This document shows, piece by piece, positions 52,403 to 61,957 of a stretch of DNA of 64,000 nucleotides. The stretch's first letter is position 1. The number at the start of each line of letters is the position of its first letter. Under the pieces are notes generated by a model that saw only the letters and a program-made list of their open reading frames with translations, had not been told where the DNA came from and searched no databases. The DNA is taken from contig NZ_CP012996.1 of the NCBI RefSeq assembly GCF_001412655.1, forward strand, positions 5,642,001 to 5,706,000, written 5' to 3'. Made by a program: the position numbers and the translations under genes. The DNA is from Pedobacter sp. PACM 27299. Lineage in GTDB: Bacteria; Bacteroidota; Bacteroidia; Sphingobacteriales; Sphingobacteriaceae.

Positions 52403-54001
52403 ATGATGAAAGACAACAACAGGAACAGTCGGGATGACAAGTCCAAATCGGGCAACAGAAGTTCAACAGGCCAGAATCGTAGTGGAGGAGACTCTTCTTA
52501 CAGAGATAAAAGCAAGTTTGACGACAAAGAGGGGAAAGATAAAAAATTTGGTGGCCCGAGAGATTTTAACCCTAGAGAAGGTGGATCAAGAGACTTCAAA
52601 CCTCGTGAAGGCGGATCAAGGGATTACAAACCACGCGAAGGTGGTTCAAGAGATTTCAAACCACGTGAAGGTGGTTCAAGAGATTTCAAACCACGTGAAG
52701 GTGGTTCCAGAGATTTCAAACCACGCGAAGGTGGTTCAAGAGATTTCAAACCACGCGAAGGTGGTTCAAGAGATTTCAAACCACGCGAAGGTGGTTCAAG
52801 AGATTTCAAACCACGCGAAGGTGGTTCAAGAGATTTCAAACCACGCGAAGGTGGTTCAAGAGATTTCAAACCACGCGAAGGTGGTTCAAGAGATTTCAAA
52901 CCACGTGAAGGCGGTTCAAGAGATTTCAAACCACGTGAAGGCGGTTCAAGAGATTTCAAACCACGTGAAGGTGGTTCAAGAGATTTCAAACCACGTGAAG
53001 GTAGTTCAAGACCTCATAGTGCAGGTAGCTCAAGAGACGTACCTCCTTCTGACAAAACACGTAGTTATATAAAGAAAGATCATTTCGGAAAAGGGGATCA
53101 GCCTTTCAGGAAATTTGATGATAATAAAGGTGGCGCTTCAAGAAGTACTGACAGCAGACCTTTTAGAAAAAGAGAAGACGAAGGTGGTTCAAGAGATTTC
53201 AAACCTCGTGATGCACGTCCTGACCGCGAAGAAGGTAGCAATACCACTATGCGTAGCAGAAAAGCACCTTTCGTTAAGGATGATGGCTTAATTCGTTTAA
53301 ACCGTTACATCGCCAATTCAGGAATTTGTTCCCGTCGTAAAGCGGATGAGCTGATTGCTGCTGGTGTAGTATCTGTAAATGGTGAAGCAATTTCTGAGCT
53401 TGGTCATAAAATCGACCCTGCGAAAGATGAGATCCGTTATAACGGGGAGTTGTTGAAACGCGAAAAGAAAATTTACGTGTTGTTAAACAAGCCTAAAGAT
53501 TATATTACGACTACTGATGATCCTCAGGAACGTCGTACAGTAATGCAATTGGTAGAGAAAGCAAGCAGAGAACGTATTTATCCGGTAGGAAGATTAGACC
53601 GTAACACTACAGGTTTATTATTGATGACCAATGATGGCGATCTTGCTGATAAATTATCTCACCCAAGAAATGGCATCACTAAAATCTATCATGTAGAATT
53701 AAGTAAGACTTTAAGTCAGGGTGATTTCAACAAAATCCAGTTCGGTTTAGAATTGGAAGATGGTTTGATCAAACCTGATAACATTTCTTATGTTGCTGGT
53801 GGCAGTAAAAAAGAGATCGGTATTCAGATCCACAGTGGTAAAAATAGAATCGTAAGAAGAATATTTGAACACTTAGGTTATGATGTCGTGAAACTTGACC
53901 GTGTAGTTTACGGCAATCTGACTAAAAAAGACCTTCCTCGTGGAAGATGGAGATATTTAGAAGAGCATGAATTGATTCAGATCAAGCATCTGATCAAGTA
54001 A
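52403..54001 (+). CDS. RluB/RsuA-type pseudouridine synthase with a long repeat tail
   Basis: 532 residues. The last 240 residues are the enzyme: an S4 RNA-binding domain (LIRLNRYIANSGICSRRKADELI, about 293-350) and the PsuA catalytic domain with GRLDRNTTGLLLMTND (catalytic Asp about 398). The first 290 residues are disordered and basic, dominated by 15 tandem copies of a 10-residue unit GGSRDFKPRE. Repeat tails before this enzyme are known in Bacteroidota and may bind RNA or ribosomes. It modifies 23S or 16S rRNA; which site is unclear. Confidence 0.92.
   Translation: MMKDNNRNSRDDKSKSGNRSSTGQNRSGGDSSYRDKSKFDDKEGKDKKFGGPRDFNPREGGSRDFKPREGGSRDYKPREGGSRDFKPREGGSRDFKPREGGSRDFKPREGGSRDFKPREGGSRDFKPREGGSRDFKPREGGSRDFKPREGGSRDFKPREGGSRDFKPREGGSRDFKPREGGSRDFKPREGGSRDFKPREGSSRPHSAGSSRDVPPSDKTRSYIKKDHFGKGDQPFRKFDDNKGGASRSTDSRPFRKREDEGGSRDFKPRDARPDREEGSNTTMRSRKAPFVKDDGLIRLNRYIANSGICSRRKADELIAAGVVSVNGEAISELGHKIDPAKDEIRYNGELLKREKKIYVLLNKPKDYITTTDDPQERRTVMQLVEKASRERIYPVGRLDRNTTGLLLMTNDGDLADKLSHPRNGITKIYHVELSKTLSQGDFNKIQFGLELEDGLIKPDNISYVAGGSKKEIGIQIHSGKNRIVRRIFEHLGYDVVKLDRVVYGNLTKKDLPRGRWRYLEEHELIQIKHLIK
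52550..52999 (+). repeat. Fifteen 30-bp tandem repeats inside the pseudouridine synthase gene
   Basis: Fifteen contiguous 30-bp units encode GGSRDFKPRE with a few variants (GGPRDFNPRE first, GGSRDYKPRE third). Most inner units differ only at single wobble positions (GTG/GCG, GGT/GGC), which indicates recent copying. One stray unit lies at about 53181-53210. Confidence 0.95.
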
Positions 54002-54033
54002 TTTCCTGTAAAAAGGTCCAATAAAATACCATT

Positions 54034-54073
54034 AGCCTGTTCTTTACTTCTGTAAGGAACAGGCTTTTGTTTT
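54034..54073 (+). terminator. Terminator after the pseudouridine synthase gene
   Basis: 14-base arms (54034-54047, 54052-54065; one mismatch) with an AGCCTGTTC core are followed by a T-rich run. Confidence 0.82.
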
Positions 54074-54103
54074 TTTAAGATAATTTTAAATAAATTAGCC
54101 CTC

Positions 54104-55216
54104 ATGAAGAAACTCCTATTTTTCCCGGTTATTATGCTGGCACTACAAAGCTGCGCACAGAAAAAAGATTACAATTTAATTGTAGGTACGTATACGAATA
54201 CAGGGAAAAGTGAGGGGATTTATGTGTACGATTTCGACACTAACACCGCTGCTGTTAAAGCAAAAACTGTGACCAAAAACGTGGAGAACCCAAGTTACCT
54301 GGCTTTAGGTGATGGCAATAAAGCGATATATGCGGTAAATGAAACTTCAGAAACCAGTGCAGTCAGTGCTTTCGGTTTTGATGCGGCATCCGGCAAGCTG
54401 ACCTTCTTAAATAAACAAGCGACCAATGGTGCAGATCCTTGTTATGTGATCGCAGATAAAAAGAATGTGATTACCGCAAATTATTCAGGTGGCAGTATCT
54501 CCGTATTTGGCATTGAAAAAGATGCTTCTTTATCCGCCATCAAACAATTGGTTAAACATACAGGAAAAAGCATAGATAAAGCCCGTCAGGGAAGTTCTCA
54601 TGTGCACATGGCACAATTTACCCCAGATCATAAATATGTTGTCGTAGACGATTTAGGTACGGATAAGGTTTATTTATACGCCTACAATCCTGATGGCGGT
54701 AATAAAGTATTGACGGTTAAAGATAGCATTTCCATCACTCCTGGAGCTGGCCCAAGACATCTGGTTTTCAGTAAAGACAGCAAGTACGCTTACCTGATCC
54801 ATGAAATTGACGGAGGGATCACCGTTTTCAGCTATAGCGATGGAAACCTGACCGAAATTCAGAAAACTAAAATTACGGAAGATGGTTTCAAAGGAGAAAA
54901 TGGTGCAGCAGATATTCACTTATCCCCAGATGGCAAGTTCTTGTACGCGAGCAACAGAGGTTCGGAAAATAAGATCACCATTTTTGCTATTGAGAAAGGT
55001 GGGTTGTTAAGCGTTAGAGGATATGTATCTACTTTAGGAAAAGGTCCGAGGAATTTTGCGATTGATCCGACAGGAAAATATTTGCTGGTAGCACACCAGT
55101 ATACGAATGATGTGGTGATTTTTGAACGTAACCTGGAAACAGGTGCCTTAAAGGATACGGGAAAAAGAATTTCCGTAGGTGCGCCGGTTTGCCTTGTATT
55201 TGCTCCTGTAAAATAA
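54104..55216 (+). CDS. Lactonase family beta-propeller lipoprotein (6-phosphogluconolactonase-like)
   Basis: 370 residues with a lipoprotein signal (LALQSCAQ, Cys17). The mature part is a seven-bladed propeller of the YbhE/Pgl type: YNLIVGTYTNTGKSEGIYVY, GADPCYVIADKKNVITANYSGGSISVF, SSHVHMAQFTPDHKYVVVDDLG, GPRHLVFSKDSKYAYLIHE and GKGPRNFAIDPTGKYLLVAHQ. Cytoplasmic relatives hydrolyse 6-phosphogluconolactone; a lipoprotein in the periplasm or outer membrane must act on something else, so the substrate is open. Confidence 0.85.
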   Translation: MKKLLFFPVIMLALQSCAQKKDYNLIVGTYTNTGKSEGIYVYDFDTNTAAVKAKTVTKNVENPSYLALGDGNKAIYAVNETSETSAVSAFGFDAASGKLTFLNKQATNGADPCYVIADKKNVITANYSGGSISVFGIEKDASLSAIKQLVKHTGKSIDKARQGSSHVHMAQFTPDHKYVVVDDLGTDKVYLYAYNPDGGNKVLTVKDSISITPGAGPRHLVFSKDSKYAYLIHEIDGGITVFSYSDGNLTEIQKTKITEDGFKGENGAADIHLSPDGKFLYASNRGSENKITIFAIEKGGLLSVRGYVSTLGKGPRNFAIDPTGKYLLVAHQYTNDVVIFERNLETGALKDTGKRISVGAPVCLVFAPVK

Positions 55217-55267
55217 CTAGGAATGATTTTCTAATACCTAAGTAGATATAATTGGGTATTAAAATAT

Positions 55268-55308
55268 AAAAGAAAGGCCTTTGGATGATCCAAAGGCCTT
55301 TCTTTTTA
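55268..55308. terminator. Bidirectional terminator between lactonase and bshA genes
   Basis: Perfect 19-bp arms (55268-55286, 55288-55306) with an AAGGCCTT-containing stem, A-run before and T-run after. It serves the convergent genes on both sides. Confidence 0.9.
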
Positions 55309-55325
55309 TCCTACAACAACTACAC

Positions 55326-56498
55326 TTATTTGGTTGCTGCTTTCAAAACGACCTTCACAGGGTTATTGATTTTTGCTTCTTCAATGATCTGTGTGTAATA
55401 GTCTACATAAATTGGCAGGATTTTCTTCAGGTCAAAGTCTTGCGCTCTGATAAAGGCATTTTCTTTAAACTGCTGTAACACCTCATCATTTTCAAGAATC
55501 AGGATTCCTTTAGCGGCCATATCATTTACATCTCCTACATTACTCATAAAACCACAGAAGCCGTCTACATTTAGTTCTGGCAATCCACCTGCGTTAGAAG
55601 TAATCGCAGGCACCTTACAAGCCATTGCTTCTAAGGCAGCCAGACCAAAACTTTCAGATTCCGAGGGCATCAGGAATAAATCCGACACGGAAAGAATCTC
55701 TTCTATCGCATCTTGTTTCCCTAAAAAGCGTACATGTTCGCAAATGCCCAGATCTCTGCACAACTGCTCACAATAAACACGCTCAGGACCATCTCCTACC
55801 ATTAGTAATTTAGAAGGAATTGTTTTCTGAATTTTTTCAAATGTCAGGATTACATCCTGGGTACGTTTCACTTTTCTAAAGTTGGACGTATGAATTAAGA
55901 TGCGCTCATTATTAGGTGCAATTGCTTTTTTAAAGTGATCTTTTGGCTTTAAGCTAAAGCGGTTGAAATCGATAAAGTTAGGTATCACCTTTATCTCATT
56001 GGTGATTTCAAAATGAGCTTCTGTATCTTCTTTCAGATTTTGCGATACCGTAGTTACGCCATCAGACTTATTAATGGAGAAGGTAACGACAGGTTTATAG
56101 GTAGGATCTTTCCCGACCAGGGTGATGTCTGTTCCGTGCAAAGTGGTTACAAAAGGAATATTGATTCCATAAGTTTCCAGGATTTGCTTGGCCATAAATG
56201 CAGCTGAGGCATGTGGAATGGCATAATGAACATGGAGGATATCCAGCTGCTCAAAACGAACTACATCTACAAGTTTACTCGCCAGGGCAGATTCATAAGG
56301 TGCGTAGTCAAATAAAGGATAGTCCCTTACAGATACTTCATGATAGAATAAGTTGGCAGAGAAAAAGTCGAGGCGTGCAGGCTGACTATAAGTAATAAAA
56401 TGTACCTGATGTCCTTCATCGGCGAGCGCTTTACCTAATTCAGTAGCGACTACACCACTACCTCCAAAAGTTGGGTAACAAACAATACCTATTTTCAT
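55326..56498 (-). CDS. bshA: N-acetyl-alpha-D-glucosaminyl L-malate synthase (bacillithiol step 1)
   Basis: 390 residues, GT4 glycosyltransferase. The N-terminal YPTFGGSGVVATELGKAL and HYAIPHASAA, LHGTDITLVGKD are the BshA-specific features, and the C-terminal PSESESFGLAALEAMACKVP is the GT4 nucleotide-sugar motif. It joins GlcNAc from UDP-GlcNAc to malate, the first step to bacillithiol. bshB and bshC are not in the window. YpdA (29.3 kb) and YtxJ (43.1 kb) use the product. Confidence 0.94.
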   Translation of the reverse strand: MKIGIVCYPTFGGSGVVATELGKALADEGHQVHFITYSQPARLDFFSANLFYHEVSVRDYPLFDYAPYESALASKLVDVVRFEQLDILHVHYAIPHASAAFMAKQILETYGINIPFVTTLHGTDITLVGKDPTYKPVVTFSINKSDGVTTVSQNLKEDTEAHFEITNEIKVIPNFIDFNRFSLKPKDHFKKAIAPNNERILIHTSNFRKVKRTQDVILTFEKIQKTIPSKLLMVGDGPERVYCEQLCRDLGICEHVRFLGKQDAIEEILSVSDLFLMPSESESFGLAALEAMACKVPAITSNAGGLPELNVDGFCGFMSNVGDVNDMAAKGILILENDEVLQQFKENAFIRAQDFDLKKILPIYVDYYTQIIEEAKINNPVKVVLKAATK

Positions 56499-56694
56499 TC
56501 TAGCGAATTTGTTTTTTGTGATATTCTTATCTCAAATACACGAATCAGGCTGTGTGATATTACTCTGACACAAGCGCTTACTTAACGTGCTGTAAAGACA
56601 ACACCAATCCAGAAAAACGGTTTGATTTCTTTTGTTTTTACAGATGCAAAGAACAATACTTAAACTGAGCTTTGTGTTAAACAAATGCAATTAT

Positions 56695-57177
56695 TTAAGA
56701 TTTCATCTGGTCTTTTATGACCAAATACATCTCGTTGGGGCGTTGGGTGCCGATGAAGTATTCAAAACCATCATGATCAGTCAGCACAACAGCATCTTTT
56801 CCAGAGGAATAGAAGCGCACACTGCCTTTACGATGCAGGTTATAAACAGGGTTGTTGAACAGGTAATTGCTATAGGTATCTTTTCTGACACTTTTAATGG
56901 TGTTCAGGTCGATTTCTACTTTTCTTGCCGACCATAATCCGTCGATCAGAATTTTCTTGTCCTCAATGATGGTTTTATATTGAATCATGAACAGCAAAAT
57001 AATGGAAACACCAATGATTCCGAAACCGACTACCAGAAATAGGTCCTGGGTATTGTCACGGTCACGTTCGTAAACATAAGCCGCAAAACAAAATGCAGCC
57101 ATGACCAAACGAATACAGATTCGGATATAATCGCGGCCTATATATTGTTTCTCCAAAAATGCGTATCGGTTCCCCAT
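56695..57177 (-). CDS. Two-helix membrane protein with a PH-like C-terminal domain
   Basis: 160 residues; I do not recognise a named family. Two hydrophobic helices (about 21-36 and 47-65) form a hairpin, and the C-terminal 90 residues are beta-rich (TIIEDKKILIDGLWSARKVEIDLNTIKSVRKDTYSN...DAVVLTDHDGFEYFIGTQRP), like bacterial PH-type membrane proteins. It lies between tilS and bshA on the same strand with no clear operon link. Confidence 0.7.
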   Translation of the reverse strand: MGNRYAFLEKQYIGRDYIRICIRLVMAAFCFAAYVYERDRDNTQDLFLVVGFGIIGVSIILLFMIQYKTIIEDKKILIDGLWSARKVEIDLNTIKSVRKDTYSNYLFNNPVYNLHRKGSVRFYSSGKDAVVLTDHDGFEYFIGTQRPNEMYLVIKDQMKS

Positions 57178-57234
57178 CTATATAATTTTCAATAAAGTTA
57201 CTTGTTTTTTCCTTTGCATAGTAAAGCAACCAGG

Positions 57235-58611
57235 TTAAGATTGTTTAGAATTTGTAATATATGGCGCTGAGAAGGTCAAAATAGTAATATTTTTTGTGGC
57301 AGGGCCCAACTTATACCGATTGTCCTGGCGCATTCCAGCTACCCAGATCACCTCTCCATTTCCATTCAGCAAAATTGGTACCGCATCTTTTCTTGTGACC
57401 GGAACTTTTTCATCAATAAAAAAGTCGCTGAGCTTTTTATAATGTTTCATTCCGAAAGGTTTGAATTTATCTCCAGCCTGCCTGTTTCTCAGAATCAGGG
57501 GATAAATCAATTGATCGGTATCGAGATAAGCTTTGCCGGGATCTCTTTCGATCTGGTAATTTTCATCAAATTCTGCTTTGCTCAATCGGATACTGCTGAA
57601 AGTTCCATTTGGTGTTTCTATTTTTTCTTCTGTTGGGTGCCATAGCAAATGCTGTCCGGTTTCTGTTGATTTTATCAGACTGATGATCAGCTCTTCTCTA
57701 TTTAAAGTGAGCTGGTGACTGGTACTGAAAAAAGAAATCCCGCTTTGTTTGTCCAGGGCCTGGATCAGATCGGCAATCACCGCTTCTGAAAAATGGTAAG
57801 GTTTCAAGAGTTCAAACATCAGCAGTTTCTGTGGATTCAGGCTTTTTACCTTTTCAATAGACAGGTAAATACCGTCGTGTTCCTTTTTAAACATTGCATT
57901 GCGCAATTCCGTGACCACTTGCTGTAAAACCTGTTCCGTATCAGCGAAACGCTGGATATTGTGCTGAAAAGTAAGTTCCAGGCTTGCATTGATTTCTTTT
58001 AATTGCGGAATGACCTTTAAACGGATTTTATTCCTTGCATAATTGGCGCTCAGGTTGGAACTGTCTTCCACATAATCAATGTTCTCAGCATCGATCAAAT
58101 TATTGATTGAGGTACGTGTTAAAAACAACAGCGGTCTGATCAGTTTTCCTCTTTTCGGCAAGATGCCATGCAATCCGGCAATGCCTGTACCGCGGGTTAA
58201 ATTCAACAGGACGGTTTCTATAGCGTCGTCCTGATGCTGTGCCAGGGCGATACGCTGGTAACCTTCCTGATGACTCAATTCCTCAAACCACTGGTAACGC
58301 AGGTCTCTGGCCGCCATTTGGATGGAAATTTTATGCACATTGGCATATTCTTTCGTCTGAAAATGTTTTACATAAACGGGCACAGCTAAAGTTGTCGCCA
58401 GCATTTTCACAAAATGTTCATCACGCACAGACTCTTCGCCTCTTAAGTTAAAGTTGCAGTGTGCGATTCCAAAATTATAGCCGGCCAGTTTAAACAGCTG
58501 GGACATTAAAACGGAATCCCTCCCCCCACTGACTGCCAAAAGAATCTGGTCATCGCTAGAGAAAAGTGCGTTTTGCTGGATATATGCTTTAAATTGATGA
58601 AGAGGTAACAT
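57235..58611 (-). CDS. tilS: tRNA(Ile)-lysidine synthetase
   Basis: 458 residues. The PP-loop SGGRDS (residues 28-33) binds ATP, followed by AHCNFNLRGEES and LAQHQDDAIETVLLNL, typical of TilS, and the C-terminal TilS domain holds RNRQAGDKFKPFGMKHYKKLSDFFID. It changes the wobble C of the AUA-decoding tRNA-Ile to lysidine, an essential step. Confidence 0.96.
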   Translation of the reverse strand: MLPLHQFKAYIQQNALFSSDDQILLAVSGGRDSVLMSQLFKLAGYNFGIAHCNFNLRGEESVRDEHFVKMLATTLAVPVYVKHFQTKEYANVHKISIQMAARDLRYQWFEELSHQEGYQRIALAQHQDDAIETVLLNLTRGTGIAGLHGILPKRGKLIRPLLFLTRTSINNLIDAENIDYVEDSSNLSANYARNKIRLKVIPQLKEINASLELTFQHNIQRFADTEQVLQQVVTELRNAMFKKEHDGIYLSIEKVKSLNPQKLLMFELLKPYHFSEAVIADLIQALDKQSGISFFSTSHQLTLNREELIISLIKSTETGQHLLWHPTEEKIETPNGTFSSIRLSKAEFDENYQIERDPGKAYLDTDQLIYPLILRNRQAGDKFKPFGMKHYKKLSDFFIDEKVPVTRKDAVPILLNGNGEVIWVAGMRQDNRYKLGPATKNITILTFSAPYITNSKQS

Positions 58612-58794
58612 CTTTCAAAAATAGCATTTACTAATGGATTTTAATTTCATCGGTATAGCAATATTTGTAATTTATACGTTTATGGGGTAGCGACCATCAG
58701 AAGATCTCTAAGGCTATTTCCAGATCCATTCAAGAAACAAAAAAATAGCGCAATTGAACTCTATTTATTCTGGTGAAAATGGTAAGCAAAAAAC

Positions 58795-58802
58795 TAACTT
58801 TG
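58795..58802 (+). promoter_or_regulatory. -7 box TAACTTTG close to the OstA-like gene start
   Basis: It matches TAnnTTTG and ends 4 bases before the GTG start, so the mRNA would be leaderless or nearly so. Confidence 0.55.
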
Positions 58803-58806
58803 TAAC

Positions 58807-61404
58807 GTGCAGAAACTATATATTTTTTTCATTTTATTCCTTCTATCGTTTTCTCTACTGGCTCAGCAGAAGACAAAAATCATTCTTAAAAGCTCCCAGC
58901 GTGCAAGGGTAGAAAAGAATAGCAATACGACTTATCTGAGAAATCCGGTATTTCAACAGGACAATGCGACTTTGGCCTGCGATAGTGCTATATTTTATGA
59001 AGCCAAAAATATGTTTGATGCCTTTGGCAATGTACACATCAACCAGGCAGATACGATCAATATTTACTCGGATCGATTAACCTATGATGGGAATACAAAA
59101 AATGCGCACTTAACCAGTAATGTGAAAATGATCGACAAAGAGTCGATTTTAACTACTAATATCCTGGATTATAACCTGGGTAGTAAAGTAGGAACTTATG
59201 TAACTGGTGGAAAGATTGTCAATAAAGACGTGACGCTGACCAGCAAAAACGGTTATTATTTTTCTAATAGCCGGGATGCATACTTCCGCTACAATGTGGT
59301 TGTAGTTACCCCGGAAACCACCATTAAATCGGATACGCTAAGGTATAACACTTTAACGAATTGGACTTATTTCTATGGCCCAACTAATATCATGGGTAAA
59401 GACGACAACCTTTACACAGAAAACGGTGCTTACAATACGAAAACTCAATATGCTTATTTCGGCAAGAAAAACTTGTATACCACAGGGTCGAAATCGCTAA
59501 AAGGAGACAGTTTATATTATGACGGGATTGCCGGATACGGTAAGGCCGTCCGCAACATTGTGTTTAGAGATACGGTGGATAAAACCGTGATGTACGGACA
59601 ATTGGGCTATTACTACAAAATTGACCAGCGTACTGTGGTGACGAAAAACCCTTATGTAGGCCTGGGCACTTCCGATTCTATTATGGTGGGCAAGAAACTT
59701 GTCCCAGATACTTTATGGATGGGTGCCGATACGCTGGAAACGCAGATGGTACTCCTTAAAACTTTAAAATTAATCGCCTCCCCTGTGCTGAAGAAAGACA
59801 ATGAGATGGGAGAAGCAGAAGAAGCACCAGAAGAGAAAGTTGGTGCCAAAAAGCCGACTGTAGTTGCGGAGACTGATAAAAGAAAAGATAAGAAAAAAGA
59901 TAAACAACCGGTTGCAGCAATCCCTGTGGCAGCTGTGGATCCCAGCAAAACAAAACTGCCCAGTACAGCCGATTCGCTCTCTAAAGGAAACCTTCCCTTA
60001 AAAAAGGATTCAATTGCCTTGAAAATCAATCCTATTCCTATAGAAAAGAAAGCAGTCGCCTTGAGTAAAAAAGGAGCAAAAAAGATAGTTTCAGACAGCA
60101 CCATATTGGTGGTACTGAAGGCGGCGGAAGTGATCCAGCCAGAATCGCTGACAGACTCCGCAAAAACGGCGCTGGAGAAAAGTAATACCGATCCACTAAA
60201 AAATGCAGCTGCTGAGGTCAAAAAAACTGCAGGAGCGCTAGCAGGGAGTAAAGCAGGCGCAGTAAACAAGGCAATCACAGGAGCAAAAAACGTTGCAGGA
60301 AATAAGGCAGTTGCCGGCGCTAAAACAGTAATTGGCAATAAAGACACCTTGAATAAAACAGTGACAGGAGCTAAAAATGGGGCAGCAAAAGCAGCGAATG
60401 TGGTAATGGCCAAAGATTCAATTCCTTTTAACCCTGCGGATACGATAAAAACAAGGATCATTAAGGCTTATCACAATGTGAGGGTTTATAAGTCCAATAT
60501 GCAGGCCAGAGCAGACTCCTTGTTCTACACCAGTTCTGACTCTACCCTTCGCTGGTATGGCAAACCAGTATTATGGTCGGAAGGTTCTCAGCAAACTGGA
60601 GATACCATTTATTTGAAACTAAAAGATAAACAACTGAATACTTCACAAGTACTCAGCAACGCCTTTATGGTGAATGTAAATTTAGATTCTGCCAGGTTCA
60701 ACCAGATCAAAGGGAAACTAATCACCGGATTTTTCCTGAATGGCAAGCTGAACAGGATGTTTGTAGATGGAAACGCGGAAAGTATTTATTTCAACAGGGA
60801 AAAAGACAGTATTTATACTGAAATGAACCAGACGGTGAGCAGCCGGATTAAGATCATTTTTAAGGAAAAAGAGATCAGTGAGATCATCACCATTAAAGAT
60901 ACAGAAGGGGTAAGAACTCCGATTAAGGAGCTTAAAGCAGATGTTTTCTTAACCGGATTTACCTGGAAGCCGGAATTAAGGCCATTGTCGAAGAAAGAAG
61001 TAATCAATGGCAAGCCGAAATCGAAACCTGGCGCCAAGAAACCAGCTGGTCCTAAAGGGCCAAAACCAGCGGCTGAAAAGAAAGATGGGAAAGAAGCCAC
61101 TGTAGCCCCTCCTGATGGAAAACCAATTTCTGAAAAGGAGCTCCTTCCAGGGAAGTCGCTGCCGAAAAGTATCAATGGTGTTGCGGTTCCTTCAACTGAG
61201 GCCATTAAAAAAGAGGCGATTAAAGCGGGTTCCCTGAATACAGATTCTTTAAAAACAGAAGCTTTAAAGGCTATCCCATTAAAGGTAGACAGCGCCCAAA
61301 TAGATAGTCTTAAAAAAGTAATTGAAAAAAAAGCGGCTCCAATTAAATCCGCTATTCTTAACCCGACAACAAAACCAGCTACTGCTCCTTCAAAAAAGCA
61401 ATAA
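58807..61404 (+). CDS. OstA/LptD-N-like exported protein with a long Ala/Lys-rich insert
   Basis: 865 residues from a GTG. A signal peptide (IFFILFLLSFSLLAQ) leads to an OstA-type beta-jellyroll region (about 20-320) built of NTTYLRNPVFQQDNATLACDSAIFYE-like repeats. A low-complexity segment (about 330-545, rich in Ala, Lys, Val, Gly) is followed by a second OstA-like region (about 550-720, KAYHNVRVYKSNMQARADSLFY) and a Pro/Lys-rich tail. Bacteroidota proteins like this are thought to take part in LPS transport with LptD. The 3' end overlaps rdgB by 26 bases on the other strand. Confidence 0.85.
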   Translation: MQKLYIFFILFLLSFSLLAQQKTKIILKSSQRARVEKNSNTTYLRNPVFQQDNATLACDSAIFYEAKNMFDAFGNVHINQADTINIYSDRLTYDGNTKNAHLTSNVKMIDKESILTTNILDYNLGSKVGTYVTGGKIVNKDVTLTSKNGYYFSNSRDAYFRYNVVVVTPETTIKSDTLRYNTLTNWTYFYGPTNIMGKDDNLYTENGAYNTKTQYAYFGKKNLYTTGSKSLKGDSLYYDGIAGYGKAVRNIVFRDTVDKTVMYGQLGYYYKIDQRTVVTKNPYVGLGTSDSIMVGKKLVPDTLWMGADTLETQMVLLKTLKLIASPVLKKDNEMGEAEEAPEEKVGAKKPTVVAETDKRKDKKKDKQPVAAIPVAAVDPSKTKLPSTADSLSKGNLPLKKDSIALKINPIPIEKKAVALSKKGAKKIVSDSTILVVLKAAEVIQPESLTDSAKTALEKSNTDPLKNAAAEVKKTAGALAGSKAGAVNKAITGAKNVAGNKAVAGAKTVIGNKDTLNKTVTGAKNGAAKAANVVMAKDSIPFNPADTIKTRIIKAYHNVRVYKSNMQARADSLFYTSSDSTLRWYGKPVLWSEGSQQTGDTIYLKLKDKQLNTSQVLSNAFMVNVNLDSARFNQIKGKLITGFFLNGKLNRMFVDGNAESIYFNREKDSIYTEMNQTVSSRIKIIFKEKEISEIITIKDTEGVRTPIKELKADVFLTGFTWKPELRPLSKKEVINGKPKSKPGAKKPAGPKGPKPAAEKKDGKEATVAPPDGKPISEKELLPGKSLPKSINGVAVPSTEAIKKEAIKAGSLNTDSLKTEALKAIPLKVDSAQIDSLKKVIEKKAAPIKSAILNPTTKPATAPSKKQ

Positions 61405-61957
61405 GCTTACGCATGGCAATGGCACGATGTGAGATTTCATTTTTCTGCTCCATACTCATTTGCGCAAAACTGATGTCATTACCCTCTGGGACAAAAATCG
61501 GATCGTATCCAAAACCTTGCGTACCCATTGGTTTTTCAGCGATATGACCGTTAATAATGCCTTCGAAAATATAGTTCTGCTGATTTTTGAAAAGGGAAAC
61601 TACCGTTCTAAAACGGGCTTTTCGATTGGTTTGCCCTTCCATCTTTTGCAGCACAAGATTTAAATTTGCAGCATCATCCTTAATTCCTGAATATCTGGCA
61701 GAATAGATCCCTGGTTCCTGGTTTAAGGCTTCGATTTCCAAACCACTATCATCAGCAAAGCAATCCAACTGGTAATTTTCCAATACATACTGGCTTTTTA
61801 ACGTTGCATTCTCTGCAAATGTGCTTCCTGTTTCCGGAATGTCTACGTTACATCCGATATCCGACAGATTCAATACTTTATATTGGCCGCGCAATAAATT
61901 GCCGACTTCTTCTGTTTTATGTTTATTATTTGTGGCAAATACTAATTCAGTGATCAT
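61379..61957 (-). CDS. rdgB: XTP/dITP (non-canonical purine NTP) pyrophosphatase
   Basis: 192 residues. LVFATNNKHKTEEV (about 4-17), FADDSGLEIEALNQEPGIYSARYSG (about 68-92) and GFGYDPIFVPEG are the Ham1/RdgB signatures. It removes dITP and XTP to prevent mutagenic incorporation. Its ATG overlaps the stop of the upstream gene (ATGA). Confidence 0.96.
   Translation of the reverse strand: MITELVFATNNKHKTEEVGNLLRGQYKVLNLSDIGCNVDIPETGSTFAENATLKSQYVLENYQLDCFADDSGLEIEALNQEPGIYSARYSGIKDDAANLNLVLQKMEGQTNRKARFRTVVSLFKNQQNYIFEGIINGHIAEKPMGTQGFGYDPIFVPEGNDISFAQMSMEQKNEISHRAIAMRKLIAFLKEQ

Noticed and set aside
52434..53072. Long frames (212 and 121 codons) over the repeat array
   Set aside because: They are other-frame readings of the same 30-bp unit and have no start, domain or flanking support.
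59652..60461. 269-codon open frame on the minus strand
   Set aside because: It lies fully inside the Ala/Lys-rich part of the OstA-like gene; low-complexity codons on the other strand leave frames open.
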